Positions 47,626 to 58,990 of a stretch of 64,000 bases of DNA are shown one piece after another. Position 1 is the stretch's first letter, and every line of letters starts with the position of its first letter. This DNA is from Ceriagrion tenellum (taxonomy: Eukaryota > Arthropoda > Insecta > Odonata > Coenagrionidae): assembly GCA_963169105.1 (NCBI GenBank), contig OY720641.1, positions 80,117,496-80,181,495 of the forward strand, read 5' to 3'. Below the pieces are notes generated by a model. The model was not told the origin of the DNA, did not search any database, and was given only the letters and a program-made list of their open reading frames with translations. A program made the translations under genes and the position numbers.

Positions 47626-49062
47626 AAACTATTACTGGTAGAAACTTCCTGCTTACCTGCTTTCAAAATGATACAAATATCATTGCATTTCTCTGTGGAA
47701 AGTAGTTGTCTTAATTAGTTTCAATCAGATATAGCTGGTGAACGGAAGGGTTTAATACTCGAGTTTTACTGACCTCTTGAAGCAACTGAGATGGTTCTCA
47801 GGCCATCAATAAAAAATAATATTTTATTTTTACGTAAGTTCAAAATGAATTTATTTTTTGCAAATCTATCTATACCTTATGAAGTCCAACATACTTCAGT
47901 AGATTATAGTAATGTAAAATCACAGAGATGAAAATAATTGTAATATTTAATAGCGTCTCCTTTTCATCATCATGTGAAGGTACAATAGTTAAATCGAATC
48001 CAATTTTCATGGTAATTAAATTTGCAAATATCGTGTCTTTCTTCATTCTAAGCAAATTCCCTTATAGTCTGTATCATAAATGGCATTTAGAATGATACGC
48101 TACTTTTTTACCCATAGACATTTCATGGATATGAGTCATTTTTCAAAAAATTGGATTTAAATACATTATACTCGGTTTTGTAAAATATGTATGATCTGAA
48201 TACTAAATTAACACCAAAAACATCTTTTGCGGCATCTGATGAATTGAAAATATGCTGCAATAAGCATGTGTTGCAATTCATTGGCCGCTAAGATTAAAAT
48301 GAAGTTCGTACGTATATTTTTTCAGAGAACGAGAGGCAAAAGAGTGGAATCTCGGGTTATGGCTCGAAGGGGAACGAAATGCTTTCTCAGTTAAACCCCT
48401 GCATCACTCTCATATATACTCAATCTACCCCAGATTTACCGAGAAGCAAAACTTTCTGGGAAATCTTAAGCATTACAGGGAAGCTACTTCTGCTCCAGGG
48501 CCTGAAATGCTGAACTTTACGCATCGCAGGTCTAAGTGCCACATTAGCTCTACGTTCGCAAATTAGTCCAATCAGATGATTGAATAAAATGGTTTCATGG
48601 GAATCGCATTGGAATGAGAATTTTTGTTAATGCGATGGCATTCACATGAAAATCGTTCTGATTAATCTATTCTAATAACTATATCATCCTTGATGAGTAT
48701 CGTTAACTATTCTTGGCTTACTTAACAATCCTGAGTCAGTATATAGCATGGAAAAAAGTCTTAAGAGCCTCTAGGTGAACGAGGAAATGACGCAGCTAGG
48801 AGTTCCCCGTACGCTTAAAATTAAGTGGAATTTCTGACGTATTCACTTGTGAAAAACCTGTTTCCGCATATTCGGCTGCCTTGGTAACCATTATTTGTTG
48901 TATGTTGCAATAAATATTTTTACATTATTTTTTGAACTTACGAAATTCAGATATTGTTTCGAATTTTTGAACCTTTGGTCATATCGGTTGTGTGCGTAAA
49001 CTATAATATAAACATTGGTCATAAACTCATAATTAGTCGTATTTTCTAATCATCATTGGTCT
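47626..49062. other. AT-rich stretch, nothing recognised
   Basis: There is no supported feature. Confidence 0.5.
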
Positions 49063-49225
49063 TTCAATCCTAGCATTGGTTTACTGCAGCCCTCAACACT
49101 TCCCTATCTAATGCTAGTTCCCTTACCTCCTGGTATCTCTTCGTATGTACTTTCCTCTTTATTTGGTCCATGAACTTATTCCTGGGTTTTCTGTGGGGCC
49201 TGGGCTTTCTCTGGGGACCTTTCTC
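49063..49225 (-). pseudogene. LINE ORF2 C-terminal fragment
   Basis: The minus-strand frame reads GPQRKPRPHRKPRNKFMDQI, then KRKVHTKRYQEVRELALDRE, then VLRAAVNQC and a stop. It follows the R-x-R-K ... W/F-x-D-x-I ... A-x-D-R-x-x-x-R pattern of LINE ORF2 ends, as at 42697-42890 but from a different family. It is only the last 50 or so codons, so this is a heavily truncated copy. Confidence 0.6.
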
Positions 49226-49554
49226 TCTATTTTGCCATCAATTATATTCTGTGTGTTCTCTAATTAAATTCTGAAATCACTGCAATTGATTGAAGTGTGG
49301 TTTAAATTTTTTTTCTGTGCGGAGAGATTTTTTCCAGTCCGATAAGGGATCATTTCACCAGTCATTGAAACCGCCGAAAATACAGGCCCAAGCATATCAA
49401 TAATTCATATATTATTTTATAATGTAGGTAGCATACGTATAGTTTAGTACGTTGGTGATTTCTCTCACCCTTCCAATCACCCTTGAGGTGACTACCACTA
49501 GTCATAAATCATAAAATCATCGTTACCAGCCAAGTGGTAACTGCAATTTCTCTG
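49226..49554. other. Intergenic stretch
   Basis: Nothing is recognised, except that CAATCACCCTTGAG near 49475 also occurs at 51656. Confidence 0.4.
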
Positions 49555-49665
49555 CGCGCAAACGTCCCTGAGCCAAACGGCTTAGCCCGATCATCCCTGT
49601 GCCCTGACGGCCCGCGCCAAAACGGCCGCGCCCGAACTGCCGAGCTCAACTGTCCTATTCCCCTG
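49555..49665. repeat. GC-rich minisatellite, 15-bp unit, about 7 units
   Basis: Consecutive 15-mers align: GCGCAAACGTCCCTG, AGCCAAACGGCTTAG, CCCGATCATCCCTGT, GCCCTGACGGCCCGC, GCCAAAACGGCCGCG, CCCGAACTGCCGAGC. The consensus is near GCCNAAACGGCCNNG. Four further units of the same type lie at 52680-52745. Confidence 0.75.
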
Positions 49666-49821
49666 TTTTTTCCTCTCTAATTCCTGTTCGATACTTTTCT
49701 AATAACTATTGGAGGAAAGAGCAGTTCTTCTGACTAAATTTGATGTGCTGATGAATATGGTCTTTCAATTAAATCTGTGCGATAGGAAATAGCAAGGTCA
49801 CCATTTATTTTGGGCCATTTG

Positions 49822-50226
49822 TCCACCTCGGCGTGGATTTCACTCGACTCAAGACTCTGGTGCCGCATGAGAGCCTTATCTTGAGTTTCCCACTTGATGC
49901 TGACTTAATCATTCTTGTAAAATAAGAGATTATAATTATGATAAAAAAGGCCGCACAATTGGTCAAGGTATTGGATATACTCCGTCCTCCATTTCTTGAA
50001 CCTATGCGTAATTAGGATGTATAATATCGACAGATTTCCCCTCCAAGCTCAACAAACATACAAAATCGCCTGTATTTGCTTTGCTTAACATCCTGGTCAA
50101 AGCATAGTTACTGTGTCCTCTATCGCTGCTTCGTTGTTTTCCTTTACATTTTAGACTGAAAGAAAACCTGAAAGAAGAATTGCATGGGCACGTTATTTTA
50201 AGTGACTTCGAAAATTATATACTGCA
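49822..50226. repeat. About 400-bp dispersed repeat, copy 2
   Basis: This is the same segment as 37729-38131 in the same orientation, without the 55-bp flanking repeats. It starts GTCCACCTCGGCGTGGATTT and ends near ATTATATACTG. Confidence 0.8.
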
Positions 50227-51339
50227 TTGTGAAGCCAAGGAAATCGGTGTGGTTACATATGAAGAAACTCTTTTCCTGCGCTACTTGAAACAAGATAAAT
50301 AATATCTCTTTCTTTTATTGATCTTAACATTTTAGTTAAAACTATAATTTACAAAAAGTAAACTTAAAATGAGACTCGATAGTCAAAAATATGCGTACAT
50401 GAATTCGCGCACCGAGTATGTAACGTATTTTTGTAATTCCAATTGATATTTTAGTGGTGATATTCCAATTAATATTTAAGCCCAAGTACTCTGGATTTTT
50501 AACTTTAGTATCTCCCGTACTTTCCCCCCCGCTCACCACTGGGATATCCCGGCTCGGGTTTGGCTGGTCTGTATTGATGGAAAATTATCCGATAACCTTA
50601 GGCACTTTACTCTGCGGATGATCAGAGTGCTAGGGTACATGTTATGGACCTTAATGAAAACATTTAGATGGGTGATTGATAGGAGAGTTACAAAATTACG
50701 TTTCTGCGACCACCTGAGAGGGAGAATCCTCTCATCTCTGATGCAAATAGTTCCTTTGGCTCATTGGGAACGAATGGTGTTGAGGGGCAGAGGCCTCTTT
50801 CGAAACATGGAGGCAGAAGGAAGAGGCCCTGATCAATAGTAACATGTTAATCCGATATGCGGAACCCAAGGAGGAGAACATGTTGGGACCAGAAGATTCT
50901 AAGCCGGGCTTTCGAGCAATAACGGGAAGACTAAAATTCCTTTCCTGTCTCTCTGACACCCCTCCCCTCCTTCTTCACTCTCTTACTCCCTGGCACACAG
51001 ATGACTGGAGCAGATGAGAAAAATACAAACATGATCGTGGGAGTCCAATTTCATCACCTTTAAAAATTTTTCATCAAATTTTATCGGTGAAATGGACAAA
51101 ATCGCTCACATTAATGTGTATTTCGCTCACATTTGGGTTAACTGGAAGTGTAATGAGGCACCGGTATAATGATAGGTTTGGTTAAAGATCCTGAATGTGA
51201 AATTTGCTGAAACGTTTAAAATTGTAAGACATTTCTCGCATTTCATTAAATAAGTTTGTACATGAAATTACGTAAATTAATGTATTTACTAATGAAAAAG
51301 AATGAATACGTTTTACTATAATTTGCTGTAATACTCGTG
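50227..51339. other. Intergenic stretch with an unassigned frame
   Basis: A 73-codon plus-strand frame at 50618-50839 in GC-raised DNA has no motif. Otherwise nothing is recognised. Confidence 0.4.
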
Positions 51340-51770
51340 AGCACATAATAGCTGATAGATTACACCGCCGCCGATATTTTTTCCATCGGTGCACAGCTTT
51401 TCTTTCAACACATTTTGCTGCCGCCAAAGTATTACGAAATATAAGATCACAATCAGAAAAATAAGGAAATAGACTGCAGAACCGACAGTCAACATTCTCT
51501 TTCGTATGATTCCTGTGGCTCTTGAGCAGTTGTCATTCATGTAGCTACACAAAACATTAATAGAGATGATTTCATAAGAACCTGTAGCATATCTATATCG
51601 TAGTGCAATTGACTTGTAAATTGTAGCGTATGTTGGAAACAACTCACCCCCTTACAATCACCCTTGAGTTGGCTTGCAGGGTAATATCTACCTTTATGAA
51701 ATACCGTGTAAGCCGCCACTATGGTGAGTGGCATGGGGTGATTCCACACTATAATAACTACGCTCGGTCA
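51340..51770 (-). repeat. Diverged repeat, copy 1, with coding-like frames
   Basis: Minus-strand frames read VWNHPMPLTIVAAYTV (about 51700-51750), then, in another frame, RKRMLTVGSAVYFLIFLIVI (about 51450-51510), a hydrophobic, membrane-segment-like stretch. Matching pieces occur at 51890-52120 and 52340-52530. I do not recognise the family. It could be an old gene family of pseudogenes or a transposon fragment. Confidence 0.4.
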
Positions 51771-51889
51771 GACCAGAAAATATGAGAGAGCTTCGTATAC
51801 GAATATGCTACCTTGCAATGCATAAGTTAAGATACAACAGGAGTTTTGGGAGTGTCGCATAGTTTCATGCGACTCTAGGGCGTCTTATA

Positions 51890-52120
51890 TTCTTATGTCT
51901 TGTTCGAAATGGAGAATATTCTATACAAAACTGCTGCGATGATTGATGTCCCATGTGTTTTCTTAAACCACCTTGTTAATTTCATATGAATATTGACAAG
52001 GAGGAGCTGCAAAGGGAATAGTTCACTTCCATATTTACATATACGATACACCGTACAAGCTAGAACTAGAGTGTGTGGCATGGTGCGATTCCACACCAGG
52101 AATATGTTTATTTCATTAGT
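51890..52120 (-). repeat. Diverged repeat, copy 2 (partial)
   Basis: About 50 bp around GTGTGGCATGGTGCGATTCC matches GAGTGGCATGGGGTGATTCC of copy 1. The minus-strand translation VWNRTMPHTLVLACTVYR parallels VWNHPMPLTIVAAYTVFH. Confidence 0.4.
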
Positions 52121-52339
52121 GCCCTCATTACAGTTCACGTTAGTTAGTAAGTTGGTGTGACTTGGGTGAAGTTAAACTAACCAATCATTCGTCGTGGAGA
52201 AAACACATTCGGGAGATAACTGGCCATGGTACTGGTTAATTGGGATTGGTTGAAAGAGTACTTGGAAGGTGCGACGATAAAGTCTGAGAAATCAGTTATT
52301 TCTCCCATATTACACCCCTCTTGGAATACGTGGATCCTC

Positions 52340-52530
52340 ATGAAAATAAAAATTAGGAAATTTACTGCAGAACAGTGAGGCTTAAAATGTATTTTTTCCC
52401 GCGATCGAAAAAACACCTCAATTTTGGTCATTGAGGCTTTGAAGTGGGTTCGTTGACTTGTAGTGTAGCTGATTCATTGGCGCAGTACTAACATCACTTT
52501 TCGCATGGTTCCTGGATGTGATACATGTAG
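52340..52530 (-). repeat. Diverged repeat, copy 3, interrupted
   Basis: AGGAAATTTACTGCAGAAC and CTAACATCACTTTTCGCATG match AGGAAATAGACTGCAGAAC and CAACATTCTCTTTCGTATG of copy 1. In copy 1 they are almost adjacent, whereas here about 110 bp separates them, so this copy has gained an insertion. Confidence 0.4.
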
Positions 52531-52679
52531 AAAGTTCTTGGTAGTCTTTTCTATTGTTGATCTTTTATTCTCATATTCACATCTATCATTGCAGAAAATA
52601 ACATTTATATACCTGCCTATGGTTATAAGCGTGGTTTTAAAAGTTTTAGGCCAGTCGTTAGCCCAGTGGATACCGAAAA

Positions 52680-52745
52680 TCGTCCGTCCCTGTGGCGAAA
52701 CGGCCGGCGCCAAGGCGGCCGCGCCGAGGTGTCCCTGTCCCGACT
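52680..52745. repeat. GC-rich minisatellite, 15-bp unit, about 4 units
   Basis: GTGGCGAAACGGCCG, GCGCCAAGGCGGCCG, CGCCGAGGTGTCCCT and GTCCCGACTCATGGA follow the same 15-bp consensus as 49555-49665. Its translation accounts for the alanine/proline/arginine-rich part of the 96-codon frame over it. Confidence 0.7.
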
Positions 52746-53912
52746 CATGGACTGGTAAAGAACGGCGTCACGAACATTATGTTACAAATGTATAATGAAT
52801 ACTGAAAAGTTAAATAATGCTTTAAATGTAATTCGACGTCACGTCTATAACTGTCCATCGATGTGTTTCATCAATTTTTTTTAGAATTTACGAAGAGATG
52901 CTACTCTTTCAGAAGCGTGGTATGCCAATATTCGGATATTTTAGAGCCTCATTCTTCTCCGAATGCATATTTTGATGTATAGTGCTGTTCAGTAGTAGTA
53001 AGCATGTTACCTTTAAATATAATTATAGATTCAATATCCCCTTATTACGAATTAGGTAGTTATGTTAAATTTGGAGAGTATTTCAACGTACACCTAGTAA
53101 TTAACACAAGTTAACACCCCTTCGTTGTGCCTGAAAAAATATGGTTAAAATGGATCAATGGGTAGAGTCATGACGTCAAATTACTTTCCATACAATATTT
53201 TCCAATTCTTCATATCACTAACAGGATGGAAACATTTATTATACGGAAAATTAGATTTCATAATTAAAACTGAAACCCTTAAAAGGAATCGTCAGAAAAT
53301 TATTAATTTCTTCCTACGGCAAAGTTAAATGAATGGAATAACTTAACTGGTGTTCACTGAAATTATTTTCGTGGAGAAAACTCTACATTTCAAATAAACT
53401 TTCTGTCTCAATTTGATTGCCTAATTATTTTTCGGGGGATACTTTTCATCTAGGGTAAAATTTCTGTGCATGAACTTTTTTGTCTCTGTGAATAAACTAA
53501 TGATGGCGTTTCATTAGCCACTTTATTATAATTTACCTTTATGTAATTTAATAACGCTATGCCATTGTTTTTATTCGGCTGGTGAGAGGTTTATTCAGTT
53601 ACTAGGTTTTTTTTAGGAAATTGTTTCATCATTTTCCTCTCACTTTAATTAAGAGTTGTATTATTGCTACAACAGGAGGATAAAATTACCTGGAAATTTA
53701 CAATTTTCTCGTGAGTCCAGGAGAAATGATATTATGCCGGGAAAAGGGAGTAGAATCAGAAATAATTTCACATTTTTCGTTGATTCCTGCATTCCTCTCT
53801 CACATACTAACGAAATGAACCATACGGTCACCAGACTGAGTCAAAGATAATTTCATTGCAAGATTCTGTGATTGTGAAATCAGTTCAGTGCAACGTTGTC
53901 GGTATTACTTCC
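52746..53912. other. AT-rich stretch, nothing recognised
   Basis: There is no supported feature. Confidence 0.5.
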
Positions 53913-54007
53913 AGAAGTCCCTGGAAAACCAGGTGACAGGCTCAGCAGCCTATCGGGATTCCGGGGACATACGGGCCAACAGAATCGTCCGGCAAACAAA
54001 AAAAAGT
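53913..54007 (+). mobile_element. 5'-truncated SINE copy
   Basis: CTGGAAAACCAGGTGACAGG, GCAGCCTATCGGGATTCCGG and CCAACAGAATCGTCC match the 3' half of the SINE at 3486-3709, ending in an A-rich tail. The tRNA-like head is missing. Confidence 0.88.
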
Positions 54008-55616
54008 TGAAAAAGCAGTGACGACGCGCTTTCTGAGATTTTCGTATATTCTTGATATTTCTTGAATTCTTGATAAATTTATCTTAAAGTTTGTTTCCTC
54101 AACCGTTTTTTTAACGCAAGAGGTAGGTGTGGACTAAATGCTATGGAAAGGCAAGCGTTGCTCGTGATTATTTCTAAAACCAGTGTCTTAGTTTTATGAT
54201 AATGACAAAATATTACTATTATTTGTGGTTACTAATTTTCTATAAGAGTATAGGCTGTTAAATGCTTAGACGCGCTAAGTCTTGGCTCATATATCAATAT
54301 ATAATATAAAAATTAAGGCTCAAAGCGGGGGAAATCTCTTCTAAATTTGCTTGGAATGAAATGGATTCCGAAAAAGAGGGTTTGCATATTACGGCATTAT
54401 ATAAACTCGTGGATTTTCTCTGAACATCAGAATATTTTAATCAGTTGCATACTTATAGAAACTGTCAAAATCCGGGGTTATTTACTCCGCTGAGGTGATT
54501 CAGAGGGTTTATTCGGGGAATGGATACAAGACGGAGAGAATTTCGGCATCGGTGCTGCATGTCTCAATGGAAAAGGCCAATAGGACTAAGGCATATCCTT
54601 CAATTTCTTAGTTGTGACGGTGTATTATTCTCTATTGAAATTTTATCCAAACCTCACCCAAGCGGGAGTTGGGGTTCTTTCTTTCCGGGACGCGAACTCA
54701 AGAAATTCGCATGGTAAACCAGTTCTCGGGTAGAATATAATACCTATCTCCGACACGTAAAATACAGATGTTTGAGGATACGACAGAGAGAAAGGGGGTC
54801 AAATTGTCGACCTCAGTGGTGGCGGGCTGTAGTTAACACCCACTAAGCGGACATACGCGGCGGGAGGAATATAAAAGTGGATGGGATAAATGGAAAGGAC
54901 GAAGGAGAAAATGGGGACGCAACAGGAGAGAGAGAGAGTGAGGGAGGTAAATTCAACTGCTTCACGGAATCAGTCAGAACACGAGGCTATTTGGCAAGTG
55001 GTTAAAATCACCCATCACCGTGACTCTGCTGGGTATTCCATCCTCAGGCATCACTGTGAGACGAGTCAAAACAGATGGTAGTAGTTGTGCGCGCCGTGCG
55101 GAGACGACGACTGTCGTAAAGCGATGACGCGCGCGGACACGCGGTACCCTTCGAAAGAGTGGGTTCTTGCCCTTGGTGTCGAGGAACGAATAATAAAAAA
55201 AAAGTTTTGAAAGGAAAGTGAGAGTTTATTTTAACCTAGTGTTCGATTGAATAATTAAATGAACCAAATTGTAAGTCTCGAATAGCCAAGCAAGAATAAT
55301 ACCATGTCTCGGGAAGGAGAGAAGTGGTGGGTAAAAGGAACGGATGGATGACGCCACGGCTACTGGTGCACGGGTCCTGTAGCCCGCGCCTCGACTCTTC
55401 TGTATCGGCTACATGACAAACCAAATTATAACTGACTGATCGAAGAATGTCCTAGAACCAAAATGACGCGACTGACCCGGAAGGGCCCGACTTACTGTTT
55501 GCGCATCTCCCCTTGCCATGAGACAATAATGAGGGCCGAGACAAGAATATTTTCGGCCTGGTGAAAATGGATTAGGTAGGAAATTGGAAGAGACTGACGT
55601 CAAGGAATGTGAAAAT
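54008..55616. other. Intergenic stretch with a GC/GA-rich patch
   Basis: Between 54780 and 55180 GC rises, with GAATATAAAAGTGG (TATA-like, near 54867), a GAGAGAGAGAG run at about 54928 and a CpG-rich piece GCGCGCCGTGCGGAG near 55090. No coding motif is found. Confidence 0.4.
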
Positions 55617-55828
55617 CCCTGGTTACGCGATACATTAACCCGTAAGAGTTAATGTGCGAATGCATGAACGCGTGAAAAAACGCGAAAATTCACCGTGTAA
55701 CCACACCAACTTGTACGATTGCATGAACGCGTGAACAGGAAAATAGAATCTGTTCTTTTTGGTTCATGCACACGTTCATGAACTTGAGCATGAACTCGTA
55801 CAAGTTAATGTATCGTGTAACCAGGCCT
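55617..55828. mobile_element. MITE with about 40-bp terminal inverted repeats
   Basis: The left end is CCCTGGTTACGCGATACATT and the reverse-complemented right end is GGCCTGGTTACACGATACAT, continuing through TAACTTGTACGAGTTCATG-like sequence. The interior contains repeated TGCATGAACGCGTGAA motifs, which are themselves partly palindromic. There is no coding capacity. It is 212 bp long, and the target duplication is unclear. Confidence 0.8.
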
Positions 55829-55994
55829 AAAGGTCACCCTTCCGAGACAGTTTCACTTGTCTATTCTGAGCTCTGCCAAATAACAGTATAGACATATACG
55901 AAGAGAAATCAAACGAATGCATACTGAAGATAAGAGGGAAACAACTGTTTCCATCTGGAAGGGATGGGAACTCGACCACCAATATCCAGGAGGC
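55829..55994. other. Short spacer or unaligned LINE 3' end
   Basis: This may be the 3' continuation of the LINE fragment on the right, but the sequence no longer matches the 61-kb copy. Confidence 0.35.
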
Positions 55995-56190
55995 GGTTTT
56001 TAACGAAACGCGCTGCTTTCCTTTGTATTTAATTAATTTTTTTGGTGAAATCTTTATGACCAGGGTCCCAAATACTCGCGGCGAACTCTAGGTGTGGCCT
56101 AGCGAAGTAGCATCTCTCTTTCACTTTTTCATCCGAGGACCTTCCTAATATACGTTTTACAAAACCTAGTTTTTTTAATGCTGTGCCACA
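55995..56190 (-). pseudogene. LINE reverse-transcriptase 3' fragment
   Basis: The minus-strand frame reads KKLGFVKRILGRSSDEKVKE, then RCYFARPHLEFAASIWDPGH, then KDFTKKIN, one stop, then IQRKAARFVKN. This is the thumb/C-terminal region of jockey/CR1-type LINE RT: L-G-F-x-x-R, K-x-x-A/Y, V-R-P-x-L-E-Y/F-A-x-x-x-W-D-P, I-x-x-I-Q-R-x-A-A-R-F. Two codons are missing before RPHLEF compared with the 61-kb copy, and there is one nonsense change. It is same-family, same-orientation DNA as 61237-61525 and the decayed 5175-5860 copy. Confidence 0.88.
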
Positions 56191-56844
56191 TGCTTTTTGT
56201 ATGTGTGAAGCATTCTTGCATTACATCCGCCAATCCCTCCATTCTGTCGTGCTATCCAAAACGAAGTAAGGAAAGAGCCGGGATGACCAGCATGGTGAAA
56301 TTTTGGTTGCGAGGCTGCAGTTTGATGAGGGAGTGCCCTCTCCTTCTACCTCAATGCTTTTACCTGGACAAACTTATAAACCCCGTTCAGTATGACCCCG
56401 AAAATCCATTTCCCTATGTTCCAAAACGTCCTACTCACAGTACCAGAAACTATTGCGAGATCTTTAGGGTCCCAGCTTGTTAATTTGGAGAACAGAGTCC
56501 AGCATAGATAGATTTACGTTACCAACCACTCGGTTATTTTTGACAGAATATATTATTCTTCACGACTTGCATTCAAAGAAAACATTCGCAGTTGTGTTTG
56601 TACCTGTATTAAAATTATTTCATTCAACGATCACTAAAATGGCACTGTAGACCTTTAATATGATGATTTAATGTATCAGAAAATGAAAAACAGTCAAGCA
56701 CCCATGCTCTTGTGTGTTTCCCTCCCGGGAAGCACTCAAACCTGTGCAAACAAAGATGGACTAGCGATACAAATCACTCATGCTCTCCCGCATTCCCCTA
56801 ACATTCATTCATATGGTTAATTGACGGATTTGAAGCTCGAAATG
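56191..56844. other. Intergenic stretch
   Basis: The 101-codon plus-strand frame at 56178-56483 begins inside the LINE remnant and has no motif. Nothing else is seen. Confidence 0.4.
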
Positions 56845-56960
56845 GAAAGCTAGTACTCAAGTAGCCAAGGAAATCCCAAATCCAATACGTCAAATATAGA
56901 TACTTGAGGATACAAATGATCGTTTGGATCGTAAATAGATTTTATGTCATTAACGACGTT
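56845..56960 (+). repeat. Diverged copy of the 57.6-kb tandem repeat
   Basis: AGTACTCAAGTAGCCAAGGA and ACTTGAGGATACAAATGA parallel AGTTCTCAAGTAGCCATAGA and the GCTTGAGGGTAACAATGA that follows at 57660-57722. Confidence 0.55.
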
Positions 56961-57649
56961 TTGACGCCAAAATATAGATGGCAGAAAGTCATAACGAGGA
57001 ACAAAAAGAGATACATTAAACTTTACCGTTTTTATCTTGCGTTTACCCTAGTTTGTCGATTATTTTTACAACACGCCACCGATTTTTCATTGCGATGAGA
57101 ACAAAAAAGTGCTGGTATTCTGTCGTTTTCGAATGGAACGCTCTCTATTTGGCATAAAATTATGAAGAAACTTGACGTTAATCTATATGAAAGCTTTACA
57201 CGTGTAGGAAAAATCATGTTTGAATGTATTGTCAAGCTTTGAGTTCTTTAAAACTTGCCATGATTATGCTATGAATGGTACTGATAGCAAGATCTTAATC
57301 TTGTTTAGAAGCTCTTTTCAATAGTATTTAAACACAAATACCATTGTTAAGCCACATTGAAACATTGATTTTTAACGATTTAATAAGTAAAAAAGTTTTT
57401 TAGCGGGCTTAATCTGCCGGTGAGACGCACCCCCAGCACTAATGAACAGCTTTCACCATCCCTCTCACAAAGGCGTCCGTCCGCTTTCTTTGCTCTCATC
57501 GCGATAACAAATCGAAGGTGGATTGTGAAAATAATCGACAACCATAGTTAAATGCAAGATAAAATAATCTCATATTTGCTGTTTCATGCATTCATATAAG
57601 TACTATGGTTCATTTTTAATGTTTCCGAAGTGAATTCAGCATAATTTTT
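56961..57649. other. Intergenic stretch
   Basis: Nothing is recognised. Confidence 0.4.
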
Positions 57650-57915
57650 GCACCGACAGTAGTTCTCAAGTAGCCATAGAAACCCCATTCAAATGTGTCT
57701 AGTTGCTTGAGGGTAACAATGAACGTTATTGCAAATTGACTTTTTTAATCTTATATTACGTTTACACGACAAGATGAATAATGAAATAATGATAGTTTTG
57801 GTCGAAAAGTCATTACAAGGTTAGAAAAAAGTCTCCGAACCCTTACCACTTTAAGAAGCAAGTCACGGGAATATTTTTATCGCAAAAGTATACCGCTTTG
57901 TTTGAAAAAAATATA
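57650..57915 (+). repeat. Tandem repeat, unit 1
   Basis: The unit runs from GCACCGACAGTAGTTCTCAA to TTTGTTTGAAAAAAATA. Unit 2 starts 325 bp later with about 80-85% identity. Shared blocks include CATAGAAACCCCATTC, TTACGTTTACACG, TTTAAGAAGCAAGT and GGGAATATTTTTATCGC. Confidence 0.85.
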
Positions 57916-57974
57916 CTCTTACATAAAAATATACACATGCATAAAAATATACACATCTACGCTACGTAATTATT
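57916..57974 (+). repeat. Short ATAAAAATATACACAT duplication
   Basis: CATAAAAATATACACAT occurs twice in tandem between the two larger units. Confidence 0.7.
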
Positions 57975-58230
57975 GCACCAGCAGAAGTTCTCAAGTAGCC
58001 ATAGAAACCCCATTCCAATCTGTATAGTTGTTTGAGGATATCAATGAACTTTATTGTAAATTGATTTTTTTAGTCTTAAATTACGTTTACACGTCTAGAT
58101 AAATAATGAAAGTATTGATCAAAAATTCATTACGAGGTTTGGAAAATTCTTCGAACCCTTATCTCTTTAAGAAGCAAGTGGCGGGAATATTTTTATCGCG
58201 AAAGTAAACTGTTTTGTTTGAAAAAATACG
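57975..58230 (+). repeat. Tandem repeat, unit 2
   Basis: This is the second unit of the repeat at 57650, ending where the sequence turns GC-rich. Confidence 0.85.
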
Positions 58231-58990
58231 CACCGGACTTCCAAGGTGCCAGAAAGCAAGACTAGCGTGACATCTCCTTCAACCCCTCCCGCCTCACCCA
58301 CCCCTCGCCGTTCTCCATCCACCCAGGCCTCGGTTGCAACCCCCTTTCCACCCCCTATCTGCCACGTCTCCCCCGGCGCAATCTGGATCCTAAACGCCCT
58401 CCTGGAATCACTTTCGCGTCCTTCGTCAGCCGGGGAGAAGGTCTCTCACTCCCCGTTCGCCTTATCACCACGGACGATGCTTCCCCCGTCTCCCCAAACC
58501 CCCAATCTCTCCCCTCGCAAATGATATCCACCCCTTGCGTCGAGCCTCAGGAAAGGGGTGAGGGGGAGGACGATAGAGCTTCCGCCTCGCGCCGCACCGT
58601 CCCGGAGAGGCGCCGTCGTCGCATAAGTCAGTAGCCTGGCAGCAGCGCCAACGGGACCCCCCATCCCGCGACCGTGCCTCGGCGACGCTCCGAGCGCACA
58701 GCCGCGGCGAAGAAGACCTTGCTGCTTGCTGAGTGGGGAGTGGAGAGGCGGGGTGGTTAGATGTGGATTTGTCGGGAGGGGATAGCAGATATGGGAGAGG
58801 AGGAGTGGGGCAGGTTGAAGGAGGGGGAGGTGGTGGAGAAAGCGTGGGAAGAGAGTCGTGGAGGGGGTGGAAACGCGGCAAAAGCTTCTAAATCGGCCTC
58901 CAGTGCTCTTGACAGGCAATTTTCTCCGCTCTGATCTCCTTTCCCTCCCCTTACAGCTTTTCCCACACCCCTGTCTCACTCCTTTAGAGC
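58231..58990. other. GC-rich, CpG-rich island
   Basis: The composition shifts abruptly at about 58240 from AT-rich to a CpG-dense, C-rich then G-rich block. The longest frame of the window lies here (177 codons, minus, 58446-58979), with a 138-codon frame overlapping it and a 92-codon proline/serine-rich frame on the plus strand. All are low-complexity and without motifs, so I do not call a gene. A promoter or first exon is plausible. Confidence 0.4.

Noticed and set aside
49440..51670. Shared CAATCACCCTTGAG string at 49475 and 51656 as a repeat family
   Set aside because: The match is only about 20-25 bp and flanks do not align; too short to call.
58446..58979. 177-codon minus-strand open frame, the longest in the window
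   Set aside because: It lies in a GC-rich skewed island, is low-complexity (serine, leucine, proline, arginine) and is overlapped by other long frames on both strands. It has no motif.
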